A stretch of DNA of 64,000 nucleotides from Bradyrhizobium sp. LHD-71. Lineage in GTDB: Bacteria; Pseudomonadota; Alphaproteobacteria; Rhizobiales; Xanthobacteraceae. Location: assembly GCF_031157255.1 (NCBI RefSeq), contig NZ_JAVIFX010000013.1, positions 124,001 through 188,000 of the forward strand, given 5' to 3'. The notes under the pieces are model-generated. The model searched no databases. It saw only the letters and a program-made list of their open reading frames with translations, and was not told the DNA's origin. The position numbers and the translations under genes were made by a program. Positions 15,942-24,891 of this stretch are shown one piece after another. Numbering within the stretch: the stretch's first letter is position 1; each line of letters starts with the position of its first letter.

Positions 15942-17509
15942 GGCGTATCGACCGGCTCGCTGCGAACCTTGCCGCCGGATTGACGTTGGCTCTGATGGGC
16001 TTCGTCGCAGCGCCGGCTGAGGCCGGCGGCGGTACGCTGCGCACGCGCATGAACGCTGACATCCGCTCCACCGATCCGGGCACCAACCGTGATGCCAATA
16101 CCGACGGCGTGGTCGCCCATATGGTCGAGGGGCTGGTCGCGTTTCGCGAGGACACCTCGATCGGACCGATGCTGGCGGAAAGCTGGACGATCTCCGAGGA
16201 CGGGAAGACCTATACGTTTCGCCTGCGCTCCGGCGTCAAGTTTCACAATGGGGCGACGATGACCGCGGACGACGTGGTCTGGTCATTCAAGCGCTGGCTC
16301 GATCCGGCGACGCAGTGGCGCTGCCTGACGGAGCTGAACGGCAAGGGCTTTGCCAAGATCGAAGCTGTCGACGCGGTCGATCCCCAAACCGTAGTGATCA
16401 AGCTCGATCAGCCGACGGCGCTGTTCCTCGGCACGCTGGCGCGACCGGACTGCGGACAGACCGCGATCATTCATCGCGACTCGGTCGGCCCTGACGGCAA
16501 ATGGGTCGCGCCGGTCGGGACCGGCCCGTTCAAGTTCGGTGAATGGAAACGCGGCCAATACATCGAGCTTGTCCGCTTCAACGATTATTCGTCTCGCACC
16601 GAGGCGCGCGACGGTTATACCGGCGCCAAGACGGGGGAGGTCGACAGGGTTCGTTTCAATTTCATCCCGGACAGTTCCGCCGCCAAGGCCGGCCTGTTGA
16701 GCGGCTCGCTCGACGTCGTTGCCAGCCTGTCGGTCCCTGACCTTGACGACCTGAAGGGGCGCAATGACGTTCGGCTCAGCATCACGCCGGCGCTCGGCCT
16801 CACCGGCATCCTGATGCAAACGACCGATCCGCTGCTGCGGGACGTTCGTATCCGCCGCGCACTGGCGCTCTGCCTTGACACCAAGGAGATCGTCGACGTG
16901 ATCACGCACGGCACCGCGCGCCCCAACAATTCCGCGCTGCCGCTCGGCAGTCCCTTCTATGGTGCAGTGCAGGCGGAGGGCTACAAGCAGAACATCGCGG
17001 AGGCCAAGCGGCTGCTCACTGAGGCTGGCTACAAGGGCCAGCCGATCAAGATGATCGCCAACAAGCGCTACACCAACGTGTTCGATTCCGCTGTTCTTGT
17101 GCAGGCGATGGCGGAGGCCGTCGGCCTCAAGATCGACATCGAGGTGCTTGACTGGGCCACGCAGCTCGACCGCTACAACAAGGGCGACTACCAGGCGATG
17201 GCGTTTGTCTATTCGGCACGCCTCGACCCTTCGCTCAGCTTCGAGATGCTGACCGGACCGAAGGCGACCCAGCCGCGCAAGGTCTGGGACAACCCGCAGG
17301 CGCATGAGCTGCTACGCGAGTCGATGTTGACGCTGGATGCCGCGAAGCGGCAGTCGCTGTTCGACGAGCTGCATCGCCGCTTCATCGCCGATGTGCCGAT
17401 GATCGTGCTGTACAACGGCTCCGAGCTCGCAGCGCTTCGCAACAACGTGAAGGGCTATGCCGGCTGGCTGTTTCCGCAGCCGCGCTTCTGGGGTGTGAGC
17501 CTGCAATGA
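15938..17509 (+). CDS. ABC transporter substrate-binding protein, family 5 (peptide/opine/nickel type)
   Basis: 523-residue periplasmic receptor with a signal peptide (residues 1-30, ending AEAGGG). Family-5 landmarks: HMVEGLVAF, MLAESWTISEDGKTYTFRLRSGVKFHNG (residues about 69-96), DDVVWSFKRWLDP, VGTGPFKFGEWKRGQYIEL and the C-terminal IADVPMIVLYN. Members bind oligopeptides and many other amphipathic solutes. The ATGA overlap with the C45 gene and the adjacent permease/ATPase genes make this a complete importer operon. The ligand is unknown; the acyltransferase partner suggests an N-acyl compound or beta-lactam-like amide. Confidence 0.93.
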   Translation: MRRIDRLAANLAAGLTLALMGFVAAPAEAGGGTLRTRMNADIRSTDPGTNRDANTDGVVAHMVEGLVAFREDTSIGPMLAESWTISEDGKTYTFRLRSGVKFHNGATMTADDVVWSFKRWLDPATQWRCLTELNGKGFAKIEAVDAVDPQTVVIKLDQPTALFLGTLARPDCGQTAIIHRDSVGPDGKWVAPVGTGPFKFGEWKRGQYIELVRFNDYSSRTEARDGYTGAKTGEVDRVRFNFIPDSSAAKAGLLSGSLDVVASLSVPDLDDLKGRNDVRLSITPALGLTGILMQTTDPLLRDVRIRRALALCLDTKEIVDVITHGTARPNNSALPLGSPFYGAVQAEGYKQNIAEAKRLLTEAGYKGQPIKMIANKRYTNVFDSAVLVQAMAEAVGLKIDIEVLDWATQLDRYNKGDYQAMAFVYSARLDPSLSFEMLTGPKATQPRKVWDNPQAHELLRESMLTLDAAKRQSLFDELHRRFIADVPMIVLYNGSELAALRNNVKGYAGWLFPQPRFWGVSLQ

Positions 17510-17532
17510 TTTAGACAGTGGGGACGTCGCCG

Positions 17533-18477
17533 ATGCTAGGGTACCTCGCCAAACGCCTCGCGATGACCGTTCCGACGCTGCTTCTGGTGGCGATTGCAGT
17601 GTTTACGCTGGTCCGGCTGATCCCTGGCGATCCGGTGCAGGTGATGCTCGGCGACACCGTTGATCCGGCACAAGCGGAGCTGCTGAAGCAGCAGCTCGGT
17701 CTCGACCAACCCATTGCGGTGCAGTTCGTCTATTGGCTTGGCAAAGTCGTTGCCGGCGATCTCGGCCATTCGATCACCAATGGCCTTGCGGTGCTGCCGC
17801 TGATCCTGGAGCGCTTCCAGGTGAGCGCCACCATCGTTCTGGTTTCCGTCGCCATCGCGACCCTGATCGCCGTGCCGGCCGGCCTGATCGCCGCGTGGCG
17901 ACAAAACAGCGTCACTGATCTTGCGGTCGTCGGCGGAGCGACGCTGCTTCTGTCGATTCCCAGTTTCTGGCTCGGCTTGCTGTTGCTGCTCCTGTTCGGA
18001 CTGAAGCTCAAGTGGCTGCCGGTGATCGGCTACGTGCCGTTCACGGAAAACTTTGGCCAGGCTCTGGCCTTCGTGCTGCTGCCGATCGCGACGCTGACGA
18101 TGATCGAGATCGGCGTTCTCGCCCGCATGGCCCGCGCCGCTTCGATCGAGGTGCTGCGGCTCGAATACGTCACGCATGCACGCGCCAAGGGTGTGCCTGA
18201 ATGGCTGGTGCTTGGGCGCCACGTCCTGCCCAATGCGTTCGCGCCGACCTGGACGCTGATCGGTCTCGTGCTTGGCAATCTGCTGGGCGGCATCGCGGTG
18301 ATCGAGACGGTTTTCACGCTTCCGGGCCTCGGCCGCCTGCTCGTCGACTCGATTTTCGCGCGCGACTATCCGGTGGTGCAGGGCTGTCTGCTGTTCACGG
18401 CGGCGATCTACGTCGTCGTCAACCTGATCGTCGATCTCTGTTATCCGTTGTTCGATCCACGGGTGGCTGCGGAATGA
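17533..18477 (+). CDS. ABC transporter permease, DppB/OppB type
   Basis: Inner-membrane permease, 314 residues from ATG 17533 (MLGYLAKRLAMTVPTLLLVA), with GTGGGGA about 10 bases upstream; the in-frame GTG at 17518 is less likely. It has about six membrane segments. The cytoplasmic EAA loop is visible as HARAKGVPEWLVLGRHVLPNA, which contacts the ATPase. The signature RLIPGDPVQVMLG near the N-terminus is typical of the OppB/DppB branch. It overlaps the next permease gene by ATGA. It should form the heterodimeric channel with the 18474 product. Confidence 0.93.
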   Translation: MLGYLAKRLAMTVPTLLLVAIAVFTLVRLIPGDPVQVMLGDTVDPAQAELLKQQLGLDQPIAVQFVYWLGKVVAGDLGHSITNGLAVLPLILERFQVSATIVLVSVAIATLIAVPAGLIAAWRQNSVTDLAVVGGATLLLSIPSFWLGLLLLLLFGLKLKWLPVIGYVPFTENFGQALAFVLLPIATLTMIEIGVLARMARAASIEVLRLEYVTHARAKGVPEWLVLGRHVLPNAFAPTWTLIGLVLGNLLGGIAVIETVFTLPGLGRLLVDSIFARDYPVVQGCLLFTAAIYVVVNLIVDLCYPLFDPRVAAE

Positions 18478-19286
18478 AGATACGCGCCAACACCGCGATC
18501 GGCGGCTTCCTGATCGGCGTTCTGGTCGCGACCGCAGTGACTGCGGCATTCTGGACCCCATTCGACCCGCTGCGTGTCAATCTTCGCGCACGGTTGCAGC
18601 CGCCTTCGGCGCTCTATTGGCTCGGTACTGACGAGTTCGGTCGTGATGTTCTGAGCCGGACGATGGCCGGTGCCGGCACAAGCGTCACCGTCGCGTTTCT
18701 CACGGTCGCTTTTGCGGTCGTGATCGGCGCCGCACTGGGCGTCGTCACCGGCTACGTGCGCGGCTGGACCGACCGCGTCATCATGGCCGTGAACGACGCA
18801 CTGCTCGCCTTTCCGGGCATTCTCCTGGCGCTCGGCGTGATGATCGTGGTCGGCGCAAACAAGTTTGGCATCGTGCTGGCGCTGGGGCTTGCCTACATTC
18901 CGTCGGTCGTACGTGTCGTGCGCGGCACGGTGTTGTCGATCCGCGAGAAGGAATACATCGAAGCCTCCCGCGTGATCGGCAATTCCGAATTCTACTCGAT
19001 GGCGCGTCATGTCCTGCCGAACAGCCTGGCACCGGTTGCCGTGCTGGCGACCAGCATGTTCGGCTGGGTTCTGCTGGCGGAGAGCGCACTCAGCTTCCTC
19101 GGCCTTGGCGTGCCGCCTCCAGCTCCGACCTGGGGGAACATGCTGGCGTCAAGCCGGCCGTACATGGAGAGCGCCGCCTGGCTCAGCATCGCGCCGGGAC
19201 TTTGTATTGCGCTGACGTTGCTCGGCATCAACCTGCTCGGTGACTCGCTGCGCGATCGCCTCGATCCGCGGATGGCACACGGATGA
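18474..19286 (+). CDS. ABC transporter permease, DppC/OppC type
   Basis: 270-residue inner-membrane permease starting at ATG 18474, overlapping the DppB-type stop (ATGA). The N-terminal segment is followed by the OppC-type periplasmic motif LGTDEFGRDVLSRTMAGA and then about five membrane helices. The EAA loop reads EASRVIGNSEFYSMARHVLPN. The C-terminal LLGINLLGDSLRDRLDPRM is the classic end of DppC/OppC proteins. Its stop overlaps the ATPase gene (ATGA). Partner of the 17533 permease. Confidence 0.94.
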   Translation: MKIRANTAIGGFLIGVLVATAVTAAFWTPFDPLRVNLRARLQPPSALYWLGTDEFGRDVLSRTMAGAGTSVTVAFLTVAFAVVIGAALGVVTGYVRGWTDRVIMAVNDALLAFPGILLALGVMIVVGANKFGIVLALGLAYIPSVVRVVRGTVLSIREKEYIEASRVIGNSEFYSMARHVLPNSLAPVAVLATSMFGWVLLAESALSFLGLGVPPPAPTWGNMLASSRPYMESAAWLSIAPGLCIALTLLGINLLGDSLRDRLDPRMAHG

Positions 19287-20896
19287 CCGCACCTCTGCTT
19301 GATATCGAAGGCCTGCGCATCGAGGTCGAACGGACCGGGGCAGCGGTCGTTGATGACGTCTCCTTCCAGATTCGCTCCGGCGAATTCCTGGCTGTCGTCG
19401 GCGAATCCGGCAGCGGCAAGACGGTGGCGGCGCGCGCCGTGCTCGGCCTGTTGCCGCCGGGTCTGCGCCGGGTGAGCGGCCGCATCGTGCTCGATGGCAA
19501 AGATCTCGCGAAGGTCTCGCCCAAGCACTTGCGGGCGTTGCGCGGACCGGCGGTCGGTATGGTGTTCCAGGAGCCGATGGTTTCGCTCAATCCGGCGATC
19601 AGCGTCGGCCGGCAGATGGCGGAAGGTCTCAGCCTGCATCTGCGCCTTCCGCGGCAGGAGATCAGGGCGCGTTGCCTCGACATGCTGGCGCGCGTGCAGA
19701 TTCGCGATCCGGCTCACACCTTCGATGCCTATCCGCACGAATTCTCCGGCGGCATGCGACAGCGCATCATGCTCGCTTCGGTCATGCTCCTGAAGCCGAA
19801 GCTCCTGATTGCAGATGAGCCGACGACGGCGCTCGATACGCTGACGCAACGCGAGGTGCTCGATCTGATGGTGGATCTTGCGCGCGACCACGGCACGTCC
19901 GTCGTGCTGATCACCCACAACCTTGGTCTGGTCGCTCGTTATGCGCAGCGCGCCGTCGTTATGCAGCAAGGCAGGCTGGTTGAAACCGGCGCCGCACGGC
20001 AGATCCTTTCAGCGCCGCAACAGGTCTACACCCGCCAGCTTGTCGAGGCGCTGCCGCGGCGCACGACCGGCGCGGTTCGGCGATCGGCCGGCGAACTGCT
20101 GATGAGCGTCAGCGGCCTCAAGGTCGAATTCGGCGGACGCCGGCGCTTCTTCCAACGCAAACCCGGGATGCGCGCGGTCGATGGCGTCGACCTCGACATT
20201 CATGCGGGCGAGACGGTCGCCGTGGTCGGTGGCAGCGGTTCGGGCAAGACCACGCTCGGTCGCGCGATGTTGAGGCTTATTCCGTCGGCAGCAGGACAAG
20301 TCCGCTTTCGCGGCAAGGATGTTCCGGCGGTGGCCGACAGGGATTTTCGGCTGTCGTCGCAGCTCGTGTTTCAGGATCCCTATTCCTCGCTCGATCCACG
20401 CATGCGCGTCGGCGATATCGTAGCCGAACCGCTGCGGCACGTGACCGGGCTTTCGGCGGGCGATCGCGCGAAGCGCGTCGACAGGATGCTGGACGAGGTC
20501 GGGCTCGCCGGTTTCGGCGGCCGCTGGCCGCATGAACTCTCAGGTGGCCAGCGCCAGCGCATCGCGATCGCGCGCGCCATCGTGCGTGATCCACTGTTCG
20601 TGGTGGCGGACGAACCGGTTTCCGCGCTCGACATGACGATCCAGGCGCAGGTGCTGAAGCTGTTCGAGCGGCTGCAGGTCCGGTACGGATTCGCCTGTCT
20701 GTTCATCAGCCACGATCTCGCCGCCGTCGAGCAGGTCGCCGACCGCGTGGTCGTGATGCAAGGCGGCCGCATCGTCGAGCAAGGATCGCGCGACGACATC
20801 TTCGACCGCCCGCAACACGACTACACGAAGGCGCTGCTGGCGGCTGCGCCGGTGCTGGATTTCGGTAAGCCCGACGAGCAGCGCGTGCGCGCCTAG
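19283..20896 (+). CDS. ABC transporter ATP-binding protein, fused DppD-DppF type
   Basis: 537-residue protein with two complete nucleotide-binding domains in one chain, replacing separate DppD and DppF subunits. Domain 1: Walker A GESGSGKT (about 37-44), signature FSGGMRQRI, Walker B LLIADEPTTALD and switch His in LITHNLG. Domain 2: Walker A GGSGSGKTT, signature LSGGQRQRI, Walker B FVVADEPVSALD and FISHDLAAVEQ. All ATPase motifs look intact. It is the last gene of the 14781-20896 operon and completes a receptor, two permeases and ATPase set. Confidence 0.94.
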   Translation: MTAPLLDIEGLRIEVERTGAAVVDDVSFQIRSGEFLAVVGESGSGKTVAARAVLGLLPPGLRRVSGRIVLDGKDLAKVSPKHLRALRGPAVGMVFQEPMVSLNPAISVGRQMAEGLSLHLRLPRQEIRARCLDMLARVQIRDPAHTFDAYPHEFSGGMRQRIMLASVMLLKPKLLIADEPTTALDTLTQREVLDLMVDLARDHGTSVVLITHNLGLVARYAQRAVVMQQGRLVETGAARQILSAPQQVYTRQLVEALPRRTTGAVRRSAGELLMSVSGLKVEFGGRRRFFQRKPGMRAVDGVDLDIHAGETVAVVGGSGSGKTTLGRAMLRLIPSAAGQVRFRGKDVPAVADRDFRLSSQLVFQDPYSSLDPRMRVGDIVAEPLRHVTGLSAGDRAKRVDRMLDEVGLAGFGGRWPHELSGGQRQRIAIARAIVRDPLFVVADEPVSALDMTIQAQVLKLFERLQVRYGFACLFISHDLAAVEQVADRVVVMQGGRIVEQGSRDDIFDRPQHDYTKALLAAAPVLDFGKPDEQRVRA

Positions 20897-21096
20897 ATTG
20901 CATGGATGCATGAGGCGATGTGGTCTTCTCGTTGGTGAGGCGAGATACGGCGTCGTAAAGCGGGCCAGCGAGCACCCGATATTGGATCGCACCCTGATTC
21001 CCGGGTATTGAACGCCGGCTGTCCGGCTTCCTGGATGGGGGCAGGCAGTGTTCGTCTTCATCAAACGGCGCGCAAGCCACAACCAGTGTGATCAAA

Positions 21097-21378
21097 ATGC
21101 GGGATTTTCGTGAGTATCTGCGAGCCTATTGGGTTTACGTCCGGACCCATGGCTGGGTGAGGGCGCTCGCGTTCGTTCTGGTGTGGGTTGCCGGAATGTT
21201 CGTCCCGGCGGGACTGGGAGAACTGGTGGAATTGCCGAAATGGCTCGCAATCACCTGGATGATCGGATGGGCGATGCTCGGCTATATTTTCGCACCTTAC
21301 GGAATGTGGAAGCAACAACGGAAGGCGGCGCTGAAATCCGTCTCGCTGGATCGTGGGTCGTCCGATCAACCGAAGTGA
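21097..21378 (+). CDS. Small hypothetical membrane protein (93 aa)
   Basis: Starting at ATG 21097 (MRDFREYLRAYWVYV), the protein has two hydrophobic segments, about residues 23-42 (ALAFVLVWVAGMFVPAGL) and 49-68 (WLAITWMIGWAMLGYIF), and a basic C-terminal tail. A GTG nine bases upstream (21088) is an alternative start. I do not recognise the family. It stands alone between the ABC operon and the aldehyde dehydrogenase, about 200 bases after the first and 160 before the second. Function unknown. Confidence 0.6.
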   Translation: MRDFREYLRAYWVYVRTHGWVRALAFVLVWVAGMFVPAGLGELVELPKWLAITWMIGWAMLGYIFAPYGMWKQQRKAALKSVSLDRGSSDQPK

Positions 21379-21538
21379 TTGCGCGGCAGACGCGACACGG
21401 ACACATGTGGTTCCAACAACCGCGTCCTCTTAAAGTGTCTCGCTGACCGGATAACGCGGATCATTTGAAGCGCGGATGGCGCGCACGGCCCAAGTGTTCT
21501 AAAAGGATGCGCCCCCCAAGTTTTTGAAGGAGACGAGC

Positions 21539-22975
21539 GTGACCTATCCAGACGTATTGCTGCACATCAACGGCGCATGGCGCGGCAGCAAGTCCGGCAA
21601 GAGCATTGCCATTCTCAATCCAGCGACCGAAGAGACGATCGGCACTGTCGCACATGCGGACAAGGCGGATCTCGACGAGGCGCTGGAGGCGGCGGCCGCC
21701 GGCTTCAAGGCCTGGCGCGCGGTGGCGCCGTTCGACCGGGCCAAGCTGATGCGCAAGGCCGCCGACATCTTGCGTGAGCGAGCCGACCACATTGCGCCGC
21801 TCATGGTGCAGGAGCAGGGCAAGACGCTGGCCGAGGCGAAAATGGAGACGCTCGCCGGTGCCGATGTGATCGACTGGATGGCGGAGGAGGGCAAGCGCAC
21901 TTACGGCCGGGTCATTCCGCCGCGTGCACCCGGCGTCTACCAGCTGTCGTTGCGCGAGCCGGTTGGCCCGGTGGCGGCGTTCACACCGTGGAATTTCCCG
22001 ATCAATCAGGTGGTGCGCAAGCTGTCCGCAGCGCTGGCCTCCGGCTGTTCGATCATCGTCAAGGCGCCGGAAGAGACACCGGCCTCGCCTGCCGAACTGA
22101 TCCGCGCGTTTGTTGACGCCGGCATCCCTGCGGGCGTCATCAATCTCGTCTACGGCGTGCCGGCTGAGATTTCCGAGTATCTCATTCCGCATCCGATCAT
22201 CCGCAAGATTTCGTTCACCGGATCGACCAGTGTCGGCAAGCAGCTCGCCGCACTCGCCGGGCTGCACATGAAGCGGGCGACGATGGAGCTCGGCGGCCAT
22301 GCACCGGCAATCGTCTTCAACGACGCCGACGTCACCAAGGCGGCCGCGGTCCTTTCGGGTGCGAAGTATCGCAACGCCGGGCAGGTCTGCGTGTCACCCA
22401 CCCGCATGCTGGTGCAGGACAAGGTCTACAACGAGTTTGTCGACAAGTTCGTGGAAGGCACCAAGGCCGTGAAGGTCGGCAACGGCCTGGATGCGGCTTC
22501 CAAGATGGGCGCGCTCGCCAATCCGCGCCGCGTGCAGGCGATCGAGGGCATGGTTCAGGACGCCGTCGCCAAGGGTGCAAAGCTGAAGGCGGGTGGCGCC
22601 CGCATCGGCAACAAGGGCTACTTCTTCGAGCCGACCGTGATCACCGACGTGCCGAAGGATGCGCGGGCCATGAACGAGGAGCCGTTTGGTCCGCTGGCGC
22701 TGATCTCGCCGTTCTCCTCCTTCGAGGAGGTCGAGGTTGAGGCCAATCGCCTGCCGTATGGCCTGGCGTCCTATGCTTTCACCGGCTCGACCAAGACCGC
22801 AACAGCCCTTGGCTCCGTGATCGAGAGCGGCATGCTCGCGATCAACGGCGCACCGCTGGCCCTGCCCGAGGTGCCGTTCGGCGGCATCAAGGATTCCGGC
22901 TACGGTTCGGAAGGTGGCACCGAGGCGCTCGAGGGTTACCTCAACATCAAATACATTACGCAGTCGGCGTCCTGA
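21539..22975 (+). CDS. NAD(P)-dependent succinate-semialdehyde dehydrogenase-like aldehyde dehydrogenase
   Basis: 478 residues from GTG 21539, which has GAAGGAGA at 21526-21533. Catalytic features: [10 protein letters not shown] (149-158), Lys175 (IIVKAPEE), the general base Glu250 (MELGGHAP) and nucleophile Cys284 ([11 protein letters not shown]). [12 protein letters not shown] precedes the active site. Overall it looks most like the GabD-type succinate semialdehyde dehydrogenase group, but bacterial paralogues accept other semialdehydes, so the substrate is not certain. It is a single-gene unit with about 150 bases to the following TetR gene. The TetR operator motif found downstream is not present before it. 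Confidence 0.9.
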   Translation: MTYPDVLLHINGAWRGSKSGKSIAILNPATEETIGTVAHADKADLDEALEAAAAGFKAWRAVAPFDRAKLMRKAADILRERADHIAPLMVQEQGKTLAEAKMETLAGADVIDWMAEEGKRTYGRVIPPRAPGVYQLSLREPVGPVAAFTPWNFPINQVVRKLSAALASGCSIIVKAPEETPASPAELIRAFVDAGIPAGVINLVYGVPAEISEYLIPHPIIRKISFTGSTSVGKQLAALAGLHMKRATMELGGHAPAIVFNDADVTKAAAVLSGAKYRNAGQVCVSPTRMLVQDKVYNEFVDKFVEGTKAVKVGNGLDAASKMGALANPRRVQAIEGMVQDAVAKGAKLKAGGARIGNKGYFFEPTVITDVPKDARAMNEEPFGPLALISPFSSFEEVEVEANRLPYGLASYAFTGSTKTATALGSVIESGMLAINGAPLALPEVPFGGIKDSGYGSEGGTEALEGYLNIKYITQSAS

Positions 22976-23077
22976 GCGCCGTCGGCAGCCAGTGTCCCGA
23001 ATCCGAAGTTTGCAGCGAGCCCAGAGCGAACTTCGGATTCGATCACGACACCAGTCCTTGGTTCGAGCGTAAACATT

Positions 23078-23107
23078 CTCCAATGATGATATACTTCATC
23101 ATTGGAG
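23078..23107. promoter_or_regulatory. TetR operator copy 1 (inverted repeat before the TetR gene)
   Basis: CTCCAATGATGA (23078-23089), spacer TATACT, then TCATCATTGGAG (23096-23107): 12-bp arms that are exact reverse complements. It lies 21 bases upstream of the TetR start at 23129. The core AATGATGATATAC-N-TCATCATT recurs at 23732-23755 before the tautomerase gene, which strongly suggests that the regulator binds both and controls itself and the downstream pair. Confidence 0.8.
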
Positions 23108-23128
23108 CGCTCGTCCAAGGAGGTGGAA

Positions 23129-23692
23129 ATGCGAATTAGCCGCGAAGAGGCCCTGCAGAACAGGGAACGAGTCTTGACCGCGGCGTCGGAGCTATTCCGC
23201 TCACGCGGCTTCGATGGTGTCGCCGTCGGCGAGGTGATGGAGGCCGCCGGCCTCACCCATGGCGGTTTCTACAATCACTTTTCGTCCAAGGAAGATCTGG
23301 TTCGTCGGGCACTTGATAGTGCCTGGGCTGATATGGCGCGTGAACGATCGCGCGCGAGGGATCTGCCGCAGCTCCTGCGCGCCTATCTTTCCGAAGCTGC
23401 TCGCAATGCACCGGGCAAGGCCTGTCCTGCAGCCGCGCTCGCGGGCGATGTGGCGCGCCAGCCGCCACAGGTCAAGGAAGCCTTTTCGGCCGGTTTGGAC
23501 GGCATGATCGATGCAATCGCCGCGGGGCTCGACGGCGACAGGAAGACGGCGCGGGCGAAAGCCGTCGGCCTGGTCGCGCGCATGGTCGGTGCGCTCATGC
23601 TTTCGCGCGCGGTCCCGAACGACGATCCGCTGGCGTCGGAGCTGCTCAGGACGAACCTGAAGGCCTGCTTGTCGGACGTCGACAGCAAGTAA
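23129..23692 (+). CDS. TetR/AcrR-family transcriptional regulator
   Basis: 187-residue regulator starting at ATG 23129 with a strong AAGGAGG site. The TetR HTH covers residues about 10-56 (RVLTAASELFRSRGFDGVAVGEV, then AAGLTHGGFYNHFSSKEDLV). The C-terminal helical domain (LRAYLSEAARNAPGKACPAAALAGDVARQ) resembles the TetR_C_33/YxaF-like branch often linked to electrophile or NEM-type responses (family resemblance from memory). An inverted repeat directly upstream and a near-identical one before the next gene define its likely regulon. Confidence 0.93.
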   Translation: MRISREEALQNRERVLTAASELFRSRGFDGVAVGEVMEAAGLTHGGFYNHFSSKEDLVRRALDSAWADMARERSRARDLPQLLRAYLSEAARNAPGKACPAAALAGDVARQPPQVKEAFSAGLDGMIDAIAAGLDGDRKTARAKAVGLVARMVGALMLSRAVPNDDPLASELLRTNLKACLSDVDSK

Positions 23693-23731
23693 ATTCTCGG
23701 CACCTCGCGACGAGCCGTTTACGCTTGCACG

Positions 23732-23755
23732 TAATGATGATATACATCATCATTA
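23732..23755. promoter_or_regulatory. TetR operator copy 2 (before the tautomerase gene)
   Basis: TAATGATGAT (23732-23741), spacer ATAC, ATCATCATTA (23746-23755): exact 10-bp arms. It shares the core AATGATGATATAC-N-TCATCATT with copy 1 at 23078-23107. Its right end is 17 bases before the tautomerase start codon (23773), so binding should repress that gene directly. Confidence 0.8.
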
Positions 23756-23772
23756 GACAATGGAGCAGTCAG

Positions 23773-24189
23773 ATGCCGCTGTGGAAGATCTATCACCCGA
23801 AGGATGCGTTCTCTCCGCCGGACAAGAAGGAACTGTCGGAGCGCATTACGCGACTCTATCCGGTTCTGCCGAAGTTCTATGTCGGCATCGTTTTCCAGGA
23901 GGTCGACAAGGACAGCTTCTTCGTCGGTGGCGAGCCTGCCGATCGCTTTGTTCGTATCTGGGTCGATCACATCGCGCGAACGTTCGCCAACGACGAGATC
24001 AAGGCCAGGTGGATAGGGATGGTCGAGGAAGCTCTCGCGCCCTTTGTGCGCGATCGCGGACTGGACTGGGAGTACCATATCGACGAGACGCCATTCGACC
24101 TTTGGTCCATCCAGGGACTGAGGCCGCCGCCTCCGAACAGCGAGCACGAGAAACGCTGGATTGCAGAGAACAAACCGTCCCCATACTAA
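23773..24189 (+). CDS. Tautomerase-superfamily protein (Tautomerase_3 / cis-CaaD-like)
   Basis: 138-residue protein starting at ATG 23773 (MPLWKIYHPKD). Removal of Met would expose Pro1, the catalytic base of the tautomerase superfamily. The sequence DKKELSERITRLYP and KFYVGIVFQEVD follow the beta-alpha-beta pattern of the larger cis-CaaD/putative oxalocrotonate tautomerase group. Further Arg residues (DRFVRIWVDHIAR) are candidates for substrate carboxylate binding. The longer frame starting at 23725 would run through the operator. It is probably co-transcribed with the transglutaminase-like gene 21 bases downstream. Substrate unknown; TetR control suggests induction by a small electrophile or organic acid. 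Confidence 0.82.
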   Translation: MPLWKIYHPKDAFSPPDKKELSERITRLYPVLPKFYVGIVFQEVDKDSFFVGGEPADRFVRIWVDHIARTFANDEIKARWIGMVEEALAPFVRDRGLDWEYHIDETPFDLWSIQGLRPPPPNSEHEKRWIAENKPSPY

Positions 24190-24210
24190 CGGTCTTGCCG
24201 GAAGAGCCTG

Positions 24211-24858
24211 ATGGTGGTGCGCGTAACCGACACTCACAAGGTTTATCTCGCTCCGGCGGAGTATGTGGATAGCGATCATCCGCTGGTGCTGCAGACAGCA
24301 GCGCGACTGGCTGGAGCGGTGCGAGATCCTGCGACGGTCGTTCGACGCTTGTTCTACCACGTGCGGGATCTGTCCTATGGCGCTCCGGACTTCGACCGTC
24401 TCGATTCATTCAAGGCAAGCACCGTGCTTGCGGAAGGCAGAGGTTATTGCGTCGCCAAGGCGTCAGCCTTTGCGGCGCTTGCAAGGGCAGCCGGCATACC
24501 CGCGCGTCTTGCGTTTGCCGATGTTACCAATCATCTGGCGACGGCCAGAACTCTGGAGTTGATGGAGGGGGCCGTTTTCGCCTGGCACGGCTACGCGGAA
24601 GCCCTCGTTGACGGATTCTGGTTGAAGGTAAGTCCGACCTTTGATGCGCCGCTTTGCAAACGGATGAATGTCCTGCCGCTCGAATTCGACGGCAGGTCAG
24701 ATGCTTATCTTCAGCCCTACGACGGCATTGGGCAAATGTTCATGAGTTACGACAAGCTGCACGGCAGGTTTCATGATGTGCCTGCGCGATTTCTGGCTGC
24801 TGAAATGGTGAGGATGTATCCCCGCGCGTACGCCGCCATTCGGGCCGGAAGCCTTTAG
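24211..24858 (+). CDS. Transglutaminase-like cysteine hydrolase
   Basis: 215-residue protein with the transglutaminase/papain-like catalytic triad in the expected order: Cys80 (GRGYCVAKASAFAALARAAG), His126 (FAWHGYAEALVDG) and Asp145 (KVSPTFD). Preceding helices (DPATVVRRLFYHVRDLSYG) fit the family. No signal peptide is apparent, so it is probably cytosolic. It follows the tautomerase gene by 21 bases, likely in one transcript under the TetR regulator at 23129. Family members are proteases, amidases or deglycosylases; which one cannot be told from the sequence. Confidence 0.85.
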   Translation: MVVRVTDTHKVYLAPAEYVDSDHPLVLQTAARLAGAVRDPATVVRRLFYHVRDLSYGAPDFDRLDSFKASTVLAEGRGYCVAKASAFAALARAAGIPARLAFADVTNHLATARTLELMEGAVFAWHGYAEALVDGFWLKVSPTFDAPLCKRMNVLPLEFDGRSDAYLQPYDGIGQMFMSYDKLHGRFHDVPARFLAAEMVRMYPRAYAAIRAGSL

Positions 24859-24891
24859 CCGATATGCTCGGCAAGGATGGCCACCGGACGG

